Both the position numbers and the translations under genes were made by a program. A DNA stretch of 64,000 nt, from contig NZ_CAAHFH010000002.1 in assembly GCF_900890705.1 (NCBI RefSeq), forward strand, positions 372,001 to 436,000. Direction: 5' to 3'. Positions within the stretch are counted from its first letter, which is position 1. Each line of letters opens with the position of its first letter. Under the pieces are notes generated by a model that saw only the letters and a program-made list of their open reading frames with translations, was not told where the DNA came from and searched no databases. This document shows positions 18,033-27,556 of this stretch, piece by piece. Origin of the DNA: Pontiella sulfatireligans. GTDB taxonomy: Bacteria > Verrucomicrobiota > Kiritimatiellia > Kiritimatiellales > Pontiellaceae.

Positions 18033-19982
18033 ATGCATAAATACATTAAAACATTCTATTTATGGCTGGGCATCTTCTCGCTGTGCAATGCGGTTTCGCT
18101 CGGGCTGGCGCTGGCGTTGCAGCCGATCGCCCCCGGGGTGCTGTGGCTCTATCCGATGGCTCTGGCGATGCAGCTGCCGCTCGTGCTGGCCATCTCGCTG
18201 TCGCACTATGGACTCAACCACCTTTTCTCCATCCTTCCAAAGGCTGGAAAAAAAGCGGCCCGCTTTGTTCTTAGCGCACTGGGCATCATCGTGTTTCTCG
18301 GAATCTATACAGCCTCGCTGCAGATGTATTTCGAGGTGAATTCCTTCATTGCCTGGGACACCCTTCAGGCCGTACTTCTCGACACGCTTCAGATTCTTCC
18401 AGACATTGGAAGAAGCAACGGCATGGAGCTGTCTCTGATCGGAGCGGTGGCAATCGCGGCGGCAGGATTCTACACCGCCCGCTACCACGATAAAAAACAC
18501 GTCCCCTCCCCAAAGCTTTTTGCCATCCTCTGCGCCGTATTCATCGCTTCTGGTGCAGGCAGCTTTGCGCTCGTATACGGCGCGCCCAACCATGCGTTCA
18601 AGAGCGTCCGGAGAGACCTGCTCCCCACCACCTACCTGACGCTGTCGATCATCGACGATCTGATTCCCGCCACTTGGCCGGCGGGATATGCCATGGCCGA
18701 TCTGGCGCTCAAGCCCAGCCTCTCGCTCGATGACTATTTCCAGACTCACCCGATGAAGCCCAAAACCAACGTGTTCTTCATCATGCTCGAAGCCGTCTCG
18801 TGGGATCACCTTGGCTTCACGGGCTATCGCCGCCAAGGCGTTACCCCCAACCTCGACGCTTTGGCGGCCGAAAGCCTGGTCTTTCCGCGGACCTACGCCG
18901 CGGCCAACCATTCCAACTATTCGCAAACCAGCACCCACTCGTCGCAGTATCCGCTGCGTCGCAACCACCTCGACCAGTTCGACAAGGTGGACTATCCCAA
19001 AACGCTCCTCTTCGACGTCCTCTCGCACGCCGGCTACCAAACCGCCTTCTTTTCGGCGCAGAATGAAGACTGGCAGGGCATGAAAAAATTTATCCTCGCC
19101 AACACCGAACTGCAGCACTTCTACCACTCCCAAGACGAGCTCGGCGGCAATATTGGAATCGAATCCAAAGTGGACGACGCACAGGTTCGCACGCACGCGG
19201 TCGACTTCCTTGAGCAGCGCAGCGCCGGTCGGCCCATCTTCATGTATCTGAATTTCCAGCGCACCCACTTCCCCTACGACTTGGACGAAGACGCCCCGCG
19301 CCCCTACCAGCCCTGCTCCACCGATGATTTTGAATTTAAATACTTCAACTATGACCAGCGCTATGTCGAAAACGTGGTCAACAAATACGACAATGCGCTG
19401 CATTATGTGGATCAGCAAGTCGGCGCCTTCATCGACCACCTCAAGCAGAAGGGGCTCTACGAAGACAGCCTGATTGTGATCGCGTCGGACCATGGCGAAG
19501 CCTTCTACGCACATGGCTATCCCACTCACAGCACGACCTTATATGACGACCAGATCCGCACCAGCACCCTCTTCAAGCTCCCCGGCGCCAGCAGCAAAGG
19601 AGTCCGCCGCGATGCCATCTCGCTCATCGACATCAACCCGACCATTCTCGAAATCCTCGGCCAGCCCAACCACCCCAACTTCCAGGGCCGGCAGGTATGC
19701 GGGCAGCCGCGCGAAGGCTTCATCTATCTGCTCTCCCACGCCATCGTCAAAATGCACGGCATCGTCGATTATCCTTGGAAATACATCTCATGCGAGCGCG
19801 ACGGCGAACGCCTGCTCAACGTGGAGTTGGATCCCATGGAAGCCGCCGACCTCTCGGAGCTCTATCCCGAAAAACTGGAGCAGCTCAAACAAGAACTGAC
19901 CGCCTACCAGCAACGGCAGATGTACTACTACTCCGTACTCTCAGAAAAAAAGCGCTCCGAATTCTATCCGCCCCAGCACTAG
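18033..19982 (+). CDS. LTA synthase/sulfatase-like membrane enzyme
   Basis: The 649-residue protein has about five membrane helices (residues 5-190), followed by an extracytoplasmic alkaline-phosphatase-superfamily domain from about residue 245. NVFFIMLEAVSWDHLGFTGY supplies the first metal ligands, and VIASDHGEAFYAHGY and THSTTLYDD the later ones. The nucleophile region reads NYSQTSTHSSQYP, with Ser297 where sulfatases have a Cys or Ser that is converted to formylglycine (C/S-x-P-x-R). The missing Pro and Arg argue against a classical sulfatase. The architecture resembles LtaS and phosphoethanolamine transferases, so transfer of a phospho-group to a surface glycan or lipid is likely. Confidence 0.75.
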   Translation: MHKYIKTFYLWLGIFSLCNAVSLGLALALQPIAPGVLWLYPMALAMQLPLVLAISLSHYGLNHLFSILPKAGKKAARFVLSALGIIVFLGIYTASLQMYFEVNSFIAWDTLQAVLLDTLQILPDIGRSNGMELSLIGAVAIAAAGFYTARYHDKKHVPSPKLFAILCAVFIASGAGSFALVYGAPNHAFKSVRRDLLPTTYLTLSIIDDLIPATWPAGYAMADLALKPSLSLDDYFQTHPMKPKTNVFFIMLEAVSWDHLGFTGYRRQGVTPNLDALAAESLVFPRTYAAANHSNYSQTSTHSSQYPLRRNHLDQFDKVDYPKTLLFDVLSHAGYQTAFFSAQNEDWQGMKKFILANTELQHFYHSQDELGGNIGIESKVDDAQVRTHAVDFLEQRSAGRPIFMYLNFQRTHFPYDLDEDAPRPYQPCSTDDFEFKYFNYDQRYVENVVNKYDNALHYVDQQVGAFIDHLKQKGLYEDSLIVIASDHGEAFYAHGYPTHSTTLYDDQIRTSTLFKLPGASSKGVRRDAISLIDINPTILEILGQPNHPNFQGRQVCGQPREGFIYLLSHAIVKMHGIVDYPWKYISCERDGERLLNVELDPMEAADLSELYPEKLEQLKQELTAYQQRQMYYYSVLSEKKRSEFYPPQH

Positions 19983-20007
19983 CATTTTGTCCCTCTAAAA
20001 CTGGCGG

Positions 20008-20092
20008 GATGCGCTTCGTCGCATCCGGCACGCGGTCAGGCGAGACGCCTGCGACGATTCGCACGGGGGCGTACCGCAGGCGTACCGCCTGC
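20008..20092. repeat. Cluster of three hairpins between convergent genes
   Basis: GATGCG-CTTCGT-CGCATC (20008-20025), CAGGCG-AGA-CGCCTG (20037-20051) and GCAGGCG-TAC-CGCCTGC (20076-20092) have perfect stems of 6, 6 and 7 bp. No T-runs follow. They fill the gap between the ends of the sulfatase-like gene and the permease gene. Confidence 0.6.
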
Positions 20093-20130
20093 TCCATGCA
20101 GAGCTAACCCTGCTAAGTTAGCAATTAGCG

Positions 20131-21441
20131 CTATGAGCCGAAATGCGTGCCGTCCGCCTTCCGCCAGAAAAGAGCCGAGGCCGCCATGACGGACAGCAGC
20201 GCCAGCAGGCCAACCGGCTTTTCTGCAAACGCATAGCTCGCGGAGCTGAAGAGCATGAACACGCAGGCCGCGCAAAAGAGAATGGGAACAACGGGATAGA
20301 GCGGCGCCTTGAACGGCCTCGGAATGCTTGCCTCTTTTTTCCGCAGCCGGAAAAGCGACAGGCCGGTGGCGAGAAAAAACAGCCAGACCGCCGGCGCGCT
20401 GTAGAGGATGGTATCGACGAATGAGCCCGCCACCAATACGATGACCATGCTGAGCAGGCCCTGCAGCGCCAGCGCCGCCATCGGAGTTCCAAGCTTTGGA
20501 TGCCACTTTCCCAATCCTTGAAAAACCTTATGGCCGGTGCCGAGCGCATACGAAATCCGCGCGCCGGTAAAAATCAGCCCGTTCACCGCACCGAGCGCGG
20601 AAATGCAAATAATTACGGCAATGAGTCGAGCCGCAACTCCCGGCATCCGCGTTGCAACCACATCAACCGCAACCGCCTCAGATCCGGCCATGCCCGCATA
20701 GCCCAAGGCATGCAGGAACGCGCCGTTGGCGAGCAGATACAAGGTGGCAACGGCAACCGTGCCGAACACTAGCGCCCGGACAATATTCTTTTGCGGGTTG
20801 CGGATCTCCGCCGCCACATAGGCCATCTCGTTCCATCCGCCATAGGTGAACAGCACCAGAATCATTGCCAGTTTCAACCCGCCGCCCGTAATGCTTCCAG
20901 AGGCTGGAACGTGTGCTGCGCCCGGCGCAGCCAGCCCAACCGCAACAATGAACAGCAGCCCGGCCGCCTTCACCACCGTCAGCGCATTTTGCGTCCACTT
21001 GCTTTCGCGCACGCCAAGAATATTGATCACCGTCAGCACCGCCACCGCTCCGACGGCGTAGAAGGTTCCCATGTTTGGAACCGGCGCATAGAGCGTCGAA
21101 GCGTAGCGCGCAAAAACAAACGCCATCAAGGCAATGTCGCCGGGGCGGATGACAGCCAGCTGACTCCAGCCAAAAAGGAAGCCCGCCCACGGGCCGTACG
21201 CGCGGGAAAGATAGACATAGTCGCCGCCTTGGCTTGGATAGGTGGTAGCCAGCTCCGCATAGCAGAGCGCCCCGCACAGCGCCAGCAGCCCGCCCGCCAG
21301 CCACGCCGCCATCGTGCCGCCCCACCCGCCCATGCAGACCGCCACCATCGGCGTGGTTTCATAAATCCCTGCGCCTATGATAATCCCCACAATGATGCAG
21401 GTGGAATCAAACAGCGACAGTGCTTTGACCGGCGATTTCAT
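20131..21441 (-). CDS. APC-family amino acid permease
   Basis: The 436-residue protein has about twelve membrane helices. The first holds IIVGIIIGAGIY, the unwound-helix substrate site of the APC superfamily. GGDYVYLSRAYGPWAGFLFGW and FTYGGWNEMAYVAAEIRNP are further family signatures. It imports an amino acid or exchanges amino acids across the cytoplasmic membrane; the substrate cannot be told. It stands alone with hairpin clusters on both sides, upstream at 21454-21494 and downstream at 20008-20092. Confidence 0.85.
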   Translation of the reverse strand: MKSPVKALSLFDSTCIIVGIIIGAGIYETTPMVAVCMGGWGGTMAAWLAGGLLALCGALCYAELATTYPSQGGDYVYLSRAYGPWAGFLFGWSQLAVIRPGDIALMAFVFARYASTLYAPVPNMGTFYAVGAVAVLTVINILGVRESKWTQNALTVVKAAGLLFIVAVGLAAPGAAHVPASGSITGGGLKLAMILVLFTYGGWNEMAYVAAEIRNPQKNIVRALVFGTVAVATLYLLANGAFLHALGYAGMAGSEAVAVDVVATRMPGVAARLIAVIICISALGAVNGLIFTGARISYALGTGHKVFQGLGKWHPKLGTPMAALALQGLLSMVIVLVAGSFVDTILYSAPAVWLFFLATGLSLFRLRKKEASIPRPFKAPLYPVVPILFCAACVFMLFSSASYAFAEKPVGLLALLSVMAASALFWRKADGTHFGS

Positions 21442-21453
21442 CGTTTGCGGGGA

Positions 21454-21494
21454 GCAGGCATCCCTGCCTGCTCGGGCAGGCTGGAAGCCTGCCC
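21454..21494. repeat. Two adjacent intergenic hairpins
   Basis: GCAGGCA-TCCC-TGCCTGC (21454-21471) is followed by GGGCAGGC-TGGAA-GCCTGCCC (21474-21494). The stems are perfect, 7 and 8 bp. The TGGAA loop is the one seen at 7261. No T-run follows. Confidence 0.65.
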
Positions 21495-21502
21495 CACAGT
21501 AT

Positions 21503-22186
21503 TTAGCGCTTCTTCATCGTCACGGCCACGCCGACGTTGTCCATGTGCAGAAACAGGGTTTCGAGTTTCGGGTTTTTAGCGATGGCTTCGACGAACGGCG
21601 GATGCGCCTGGCGCGTGTTCATATTGTGCGCAATGATCAATCCGCCTGGACGGATTTTGGGCATCAACTTGTCGAGATAGTCGATGTAGCCTTCCTTGTC
21701 GGCATCGAGGAAAAGAACATCGATCGGTTGGTCGGACAGCTTCAGTACATTCGCGTGGGCATCGCCAAACACGAGCGTCACATCCTTCTCGACGCCGGCG
21801 CGCTTGAAGTTGGCGATCGCTAGGTCAGCGCGGGCACGGTCAATCTCGTAGGTGGTCAAATGCCCGCCCGTTTTTTGCAGCGCCATCAGGAACCACAATC
21901 CTGAATAGCCGTTCGAGGTTCCAATCTCCACAATATGCCGGGCGTTCATTGATTCCGCCAGCAGCCGAAGCAATCGGCCGTCCTCGACCGGCACATTCAT
22001 ATTGCCGCGCCGGTGGTTTGCATCGAGGTCGTCGAGCACCTTCATGATACGCTTTTCCACCTCGGTGTACGGAATGGTTTTGGCCTGCAAGGCCGATTTG
22101 TCAATGGCCGGCCCGCGGGGCTGGCGGCGCTGCGCTTGGGCAGCGACCACGGATGATGCGAGGAACAGCAACAGGAATTTTTTCAT
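21503..22186 (-). CDS. Exported O-methyltransferase (family 3)
   Basis: The 227-residue protein begins with a signal peptide, MKKFLLLFLASSVVAAQAQ, with a likely cleavage after AQA. The rest is a COMT-like SAM-dependent O-methyltransferase: VEIGTSNGYSGLWFL (SAM-binding GxG loop), TYEIDRARADLAIANF, VLFLDADKEGYIDYLD with the metal-site acidic residues, and a C-terminal GGLIIAHNMN. Family members methylate catechol-type hydroxyls. SAM is not known to be available outside the cytoplasmic membrane, which makes the signal peptide odd. The ATG at 22186 has GGAG eight bases upstream; the GTG at 22192 is less likely. Confidence 0.8.
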   Translation of the reverse strand: MKKFLLLFLASSVVAAQAQRRQPRGPAIDKSALQAKTIPYTEVEKRIMKVLDDLDANHRRGNMNVPVEDGRLLRLLAESMNARHIVEIGTSNGYSGLWFLMALQKTGGHLTTYEIDRARADLAIANFKRAGVEKDVTLVFGDAHANVLKLSDQPIDVLFLDADKEGYIDYLDKLMPKIRPGGLIIAHNMNTRQAHPPFVEAIAKNPKLETLFLHMDNVGVAVTMKKR

Positions 22187-22252
22187 AGCCACACTCCTTT
22201 CAGCTTGTTTTCACAAGAACGAGTGTAGCGCGGGATTTATTTCAGGCGAGCC

Positions 22253-22996
22253 TTAATAAAAAACCTTCCAGAGGAACAGCCCGTGGGGCTGGGCGGTCTG
22301 AACTTTGGCGGTGCGGGTGCCGTGGTTGAGGATTTCAAGGGCGGCTTCAGGCTCGAGGCGCCCCATGCCGACGTGAACCATGAAGCCGGCCAAGCCGCGC
22401 ACCATCTTGTAGAGAAAGCCGTTGCCCTGCACTTCCAGCGCAACATCCGCGCCGTGCTTGCGGACATAGAACGAATGGATTGTGCGCACCGTGCTTTTGA
22501 TGGGCACCTTGCGGTTGGCGGCGAATGGCGCAAAGTCGTGCTCGCCCACCAGCAGGTCGGCGGCGATGCGCATGCGATCGACATCCAGCGGACGGCCTTC
22601 CTGCAAGCGGTAGAGGCGTTTGGTTGGCGGAACAATCAGTCCGTTGTAGATGAAATACCGGTATTCCTTGCCCACGGCGCTGAAGCGCGCGTGGAAATCG
22701 GGCGCCGCCTGCTCCATCGTCATTATGCGGATGTCGCGGTCAATCTGCGCGTTGAGGCCCCGCTGGAAATATTTGGGATCAACCGGTTTTTTCAGATCAA
22801 AATGCGCCACTTGCGCCCGGGCGTGCACCCCAGTGTCGGTCCGGCCCGACGACTCGACGCGAACATGCTTCTCGCCGGTCATTTCCGAAAGCAGGCGCTC
22901 GATCTCGCCCTGCACGGTTCGTTGCTTCGGCTGCACCTGCCAGCCGGAATAATTCGTGCCGTCGTAGGACACCTTGATTTTATAGCGCGTGGACAT
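22253..22996 (-). CDS. truA: tRNA pseudouridine synthase A
   Basis: The 247-residue protein matches TruA throughout: KVSYDGTNYSGWQVQ at the N-terminus, the catalytic Asp in SSGRTDTGVHA, RYRYFIYNG-type strand (KEYRYFIYNG), and FLYKMVRGLAGFMVHVG near the C-terminus. TruA makes pseudouridine at positions 38-40 of tRNA anticodon arms. The length is normal. It precedes cutA and thiC in the opposite order on the same strand, without obvious functional link. Confidence 0.95.
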   Translation of the reverse strand: MSTRYKIKVSYDGTNYSGWQVQPKQRTVQGEIERLLSEMTGEKHVRVESSGRTDTGVHARAQVAHFDLKKPVDPKYFQRGLNAQIDRDIRIMTMEQAAPDFHARFSAVGKEYRYFIYNGLIVPPTKRLYRLQEGRPLDVDRMRIAADLLVGEHDFAPFAANRKVPIKSTVRTIHSFYVRKHGADVALEVQGNGFLYKMVRGLAGFMVHVGMGRLEPEAALEILNHGTRTAKVQTAQPHGLFLWKVFY

Positions 22997-23007
22997 GGAA
23001 TGGATAC

Positions 23008-23325
23008 TCAGCTGGTTTCAGCAGCAATCCAACTTAAAAAGCCGGGGTTCCCATCAGCAATGGGCAGGCAGACAATGCAGGGGCAGTCGTAGGAGTGGAG
23101 CTGTTTGATGCGATCGATGAGTTCCGTCTTCCGGGCATTGGAGGTTTTCAGCACAAGTGCAACCTCTTCGCCCTCGCACACCTTGCCCTCCCACCAGTAG
23201 ATCGACTGAATGCCGCCGAGCAGATTGGCGCAAGCGGCCAAACGCTCTTCGACAACGGTCTTGGCAATCAACTTGGCCTCCGCCTCGTTTTCCGCCGTTA
23301 CATAGACCCAGAACGCGTCCCTCAT
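23008..23325 (-). CDS. cutA: Divalent-cation tolerance protein CutA
   Basis: The 105-residue protein matches CutA1, a small ferredoxin-like trimer. Signatures are VYVTAENEAEAKLIAKTVVE, RLAACANLL, SIYWWEGKV and the C-terminal PGFLSWI. It has been linked to copper tolerance and disulfide-isomerase localisation in E. coli, though the biochemical role remains uncertain. It lies 25 bases after thiC and 11 bases before truA on the same strand, so it may be cotranscribed with thiC. Confidence 0.9.
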   Translation of the reverse strand: MRDAFWVYVTAENEAEAKLIAKTVVEERLAACANLLGGIQSIYWWEGKVCEGEEVALVLKTSNARKTELIDRIKQLHSYDCPCIVCLPIADGNPGFLSWIAAETS

Positions 23326-23350
23326 TTAATCACGCCTCACGTTTCACTCA

Positions 23351-24982
<1,632 letters not shown>

Positions 24983-25030
24983 TTATTGCTTAACAGTTCA
25001 CTAGGCGGGGAACACAGGAGGACGATCAAA

Positions 25031-25206
25031 TCGCTTCCCTTCGCGGCACAACCCGCACAGGTTCCAAGGGTTGGACTCTCAGCCAACCTGCCTTGGCAGG
25101 AAATCCTAAATTCAAATCTCTAAATCCTAACAGAAGACGTTTTCTTTCGGATTTAGGGTTTCGATCTTAGAAATTCCCCGCGCCAGCGGGGTGGCTCCCC
25201 CAGCGA
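25031..25206 (-). promoter_or_regulatory. TPP riboswitch (THI element) with an expanded P3 arm
   Basis: On the minus strand P1 is UCGCU (25206-25202) paired with AGCGA (25035-25031). The conserved core follows: GGGG at 25200-25197, GGCUGAGAG at 25084-25076, ACCCUUGGAACCUG and GCCGCGAAGGGAA. P3, normally a short hairpin, here holds about 110 bases (25085-25192) with three hairpins: CCCCGC/GCGGGG, CUAAAUCC/GGAUUUAG and CCUGC/GCAGG. The aptamer ends 70 bases before the thiC ATG. No T-run terminator is evident, so translational control is plausible. Confidence 0.9.
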
Positions 25207-25353
25207 ACAAAAAAGCAACCTACTCCAACGGCGTCCAGTTGCAAACCCGTTTGTGCAACAAAAAGGCTTACCGACCATGAAAAACCAACCTCAACGCTAT
25301 TCCCAAACTGCGCACCGTATGCTACAAATCCGTTCAATCATTGGAAACTCAAA

Positions 25354-26232
25354 ATGAAACAGGTCCTCGTCCTCATAAACCCCAAGTCCGGCGTAGGCGG
25401 CCCCTACCGCTTCGTCGCCGCCATTGAAAAGACGTGGGACACGCCCGAACGCGACATTTCGTTCCAGTTCAGCCAATCCGCCGAAGACGGCGCCGGCAAG
25501 GCGCGACGCGCCATTAAGCGCGGCGTCGATACCATTCTCGTCGTCGGCGGCGACGGCATGGTCAACACCATCGGCTGTGAGCTCGTCGGCACCAATGTCC
25601 GCCTCGGCGTCATCCCCGCCGGCAGCGGCAACGGCTTTGCCCGCCACTTCGGCATTCCGCTCCACCCCGCCGCCGCCGCCGAAGCCCTGCTCAACGGCTA
25701 CACCGCGCCGATCGACGTCGGCCGGGCCAACGGACGCCTCTTCTTCGTTACGTGCAGCATGGCGTGGGACGGCGCGCTCGTCGAAGCCTTTGAAAAATTT
25801 CCCTTCCGAGGCATCGTCCCCTACGTCCTCGCCGGCGCGCAACAGCTGTTCGAATACAAACCCCAGCCCTTTGAAGTCGATATCGACGGCGAAACGCTCA
25901 ACTTCAAGCACCCGCTCATTTTCACCGTAGCCAATCTCTCGCAATTCGGCTCCGACGTGCTCGTTGCCCCCGACGCCCAGGCCGACAGCGGCGACCTCGA
26001 ACTGGTTGCCATCGAAACCAAAGACATGCCGATCGTGCTCAGCCAGGTCCACCGCTTCATCGAAAAAACCTTCCACCTCCATCCGCTCGTCACCAACCGC
26101 CACTTCAAGAATATGACGGTGCGTCGCAAAAACCCCTCGCCCATCCAGATCGACGGCGAGCTGATGAAGGCCGACGCCGAAGTGCGCATCGAAGTGCTCC
26201 CCAGCGCCCTAAACGTCATCATCCCCAATTAA
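25354..26232 (+). CDS. Diacylglycerol kinase-like lipid kinase
   Basis: The 292-residue protein has the DAGK catalytic domain: INPKSGVGG at the N-terminus, VVGGDGMVNTI (GGDGT-like nucleotide motif), and IPAGSGNGFARHFGIP. The C-terminal YegS/DgkB-type beta-sandwich ends with PIQIDGELM, whose IQIDGE is a family signature. It phosphorylates a lipid such as diacylglycerol or a related alcohol at the membrane surface. The ATG overlaps the stop of a possible 26-codon ORF beginning at 25277. A small lipoprotein gene follows 16 bases after the stop. Confidence 0.85.
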   Translation: MKQVLVLINPKSGVGGPYRFVAAIEKTWDTPERDISFQFSQSAEDGAGKARRAIKRGVDTILVVGGDGMVNTIGCELVGTNVRLGVIPAGSGNGFARHFGIPLHPAAAAEALLNGYTAPIDVGRANGRLFFVTCSMAWDGALVEAFEKFPFRGIVPYVLAGAQQLFEYKPQPFEVDIDGETLNFKHPLIFTVANLSQFGSDVLVAPDAQADSGDLELVAIETKDMPIVLSQVHRFIEKTFHLHPLVTNRHFKNMTVRRKNPSPIQIDGELMKADAEVRIEVLPSALNVIIPN

Positions 26233-26248
26233 TAGACAGGAGCCATGA

Positions 26249-26635
26249 ATGAATGCGAAATCCACTGCCCTTGCCGGATTGGCCTGCCTTCTAACAGGAT
26301 GCACAACCATGCGAAATTCAACCACGACAGAGAAACCTATGATTGTCCATTCTGTATTCTTCAAGCTGAAGCACGACAAAGGATCGCAAGCGGAAGCCGG
26401 CTTTCTGGCCCAAGCCGCCGAACTGTCCGGAATCCCGGGCGTTGAAAACTTCCAAACCCTGAAAGAGACCAGCCCTAAGAATAATTTTGATTTCGGCCTC
26501 TCCATGGAGTTTGCGGATCAAGCGGCCTACGACGGTTATAATACCCACCCCGACCATGTGCGCTTCGTGCAGGAAGTCTGGTTGAAGGAAGTCGTCGAGT
26601 TTCAGGAAATCGACTATGTCCCGATCGCGGACTGA
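26249..26635 (+). CDS. Lipoprotein with a Dabb (stress-responsive A/B barrel) domain
   Basis: The 128-residue protein starts with a lipoprotein signal ending in the lipobox LLTGC (Cys18). A Dabb domain follows from about residue 31: MIVHSVFFKLKHDKGSQAEA at the start, PGVENFQTLKETSPKNNFDF in the middle and YNTHPDHVRFVQEVW near the end. Dabb proteins form dimeric ferredoxin-like barrels; some bind small hydrophobic molecules. A membrane-anchored version is less common. CAGGAG lies before the ATG at 26249. It is probably cotranscribed with the lipid kinase gene. Confidence 0.75.
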   Translation: MNAKSTALAGLACLLTGCTTMRNSTTTEKPMIVHSVFFKLKHDKGSQAEAGFLAQAAELSGIPGVENFQTLKETSPKNNFDFGLSMEFADQAAYDGYNTHPDHVRFVQEVWLKEVVEFQEIDYVPIAD

Positions 26636-26653
26636 CCGGCGGACGTCCGGGTT

Positions 26654-27466
26654 TTACTGCGCTTTTTGGAAGGCGTTTAGTTCTTCCACCAAGATCGCCA
26701 ACTGGGCGTTGACCTTGTCCTGTTCCAAAATCTTGCCCCGTCCTTTGCACTCGTGGCACTGAACGATCTGTTCGCCTGATCCACCGCATTTTGGGCATTT
26801 TCCGCTGCCTCGGCAAAACGTGCAGTGCACAAGTTCGTCGTTCAACGCAGCCGCTCGTGTTCCTTTTCCTCCGCATTTTTCGCATTTTCCGGATCCCGAA
26901 CAGGCTTTACATGCAAACGTGCGAATGCCCTCCCCCTTGCACCTTTCGCAGACAGAAAACAAGTCCTTCAACTCAAGCCGGCCGTCATCGGGGAAGCGCT
27001 CCGCAACAATCTCGTTCAGGCGAAGCGCCTTTGAAAAGTTTTCATCCAGCAGGCTTTGCAAGGCGCAGCCCGAAAGCAGCAGGTTATCGGCATCGCCCTT
27101 ATAGCGCTTGGATGTGTAGAAGGAATAACTTTCCGGAGAAAGCCCCTTCAGCTTCATAAGAATCGGATAGATCAAATATTGGTCGTGGCGTCTTTCCACC
27201 TTCCCGTTGGCAGGCGCCTCGGATGGATCCAGACCGTAGGCCGACCGCCAATCCGCCGGAAGCAGCTTAAAATTCAAAAACTCCTGCCCGTCGTCATGCA
27301 CAATCATGAGCCCCTCGGAATTGCGGCGCCAAACAAAGGCGTTCTTTAAAACCTTTCCGTCCGGCAGGGCAAACTCCGCCACCGGCGTCTCGGTCAGCAC
27401 TGCAACTTCGCCGGCCGCGCAGGCCGAAGCGACGCACAACAACATAAATAAAAATATCTTCTTCAT
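26654..27466 (-). CDS. Exported protein with DnaJ-type CxxCxGxG zinc repeats
   Basis: The 270-residue protein has a signal peptide (MKKIFLFMLLCVASACA, cleavage near residue 18). An SH3-like/SLA1-type segment follows at about 25-75 (VLKNAFVWRRNSEGLMIVHD), then a helical region. The C-terminal 90 residues carry four cysteine motifs: CERCKGEG, CKACSGSGKCEKCGGKG, CTFCRGSGKCPKCGGSG and CHECKGRG. These match the zinc centre of DnaJ, but there is no J domain. Redox or zinc binding outside the membrane is implied; the function is unknown. The ATG at 27466 is chosen for the signal peptide. Confidence 0.75.
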   Translation of the reverse strand: MKKIFLFMLLCVASACAAGEVAVLTETPVAEFALPDGKVLKNAFVWRRNSEGLMIVHDDGQEFLNFKLLPADWRSAYGLDPSEAPANGKVERRHDQYLIYPILMKLKGLSPESYSFYTSKRYKGDADNLLLSGCALQSLLDENFSKALRLNEIVAERFPDDGRLELKDLFSVCERCKGEGIRTFACKACSGSGKCEKCGGKGTRAAALNDELVHCTFCRGSGKCPKCGGSGEQIVQCHECKGRGKILEQDKVNAQLAILVEELNAFQKAQ

Positions 27467-27556
27467 AACCATCCGGCTCCGATATTGGTTGAACAGATTC
27501 CATCCAATGTACAAGATGTCCGTTTCAAATCAAATACGCAGTACGCAATAGGCCCT

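Noticed and set aside
25277..25357. A 26-codon ORF just before the lipid kinase gene whose stop overlaps its ATG
   Set aside because: No ribosome binding site is clear and the peptide has no recognisable features. It could be a leader, but one overlap is not enough evidence.
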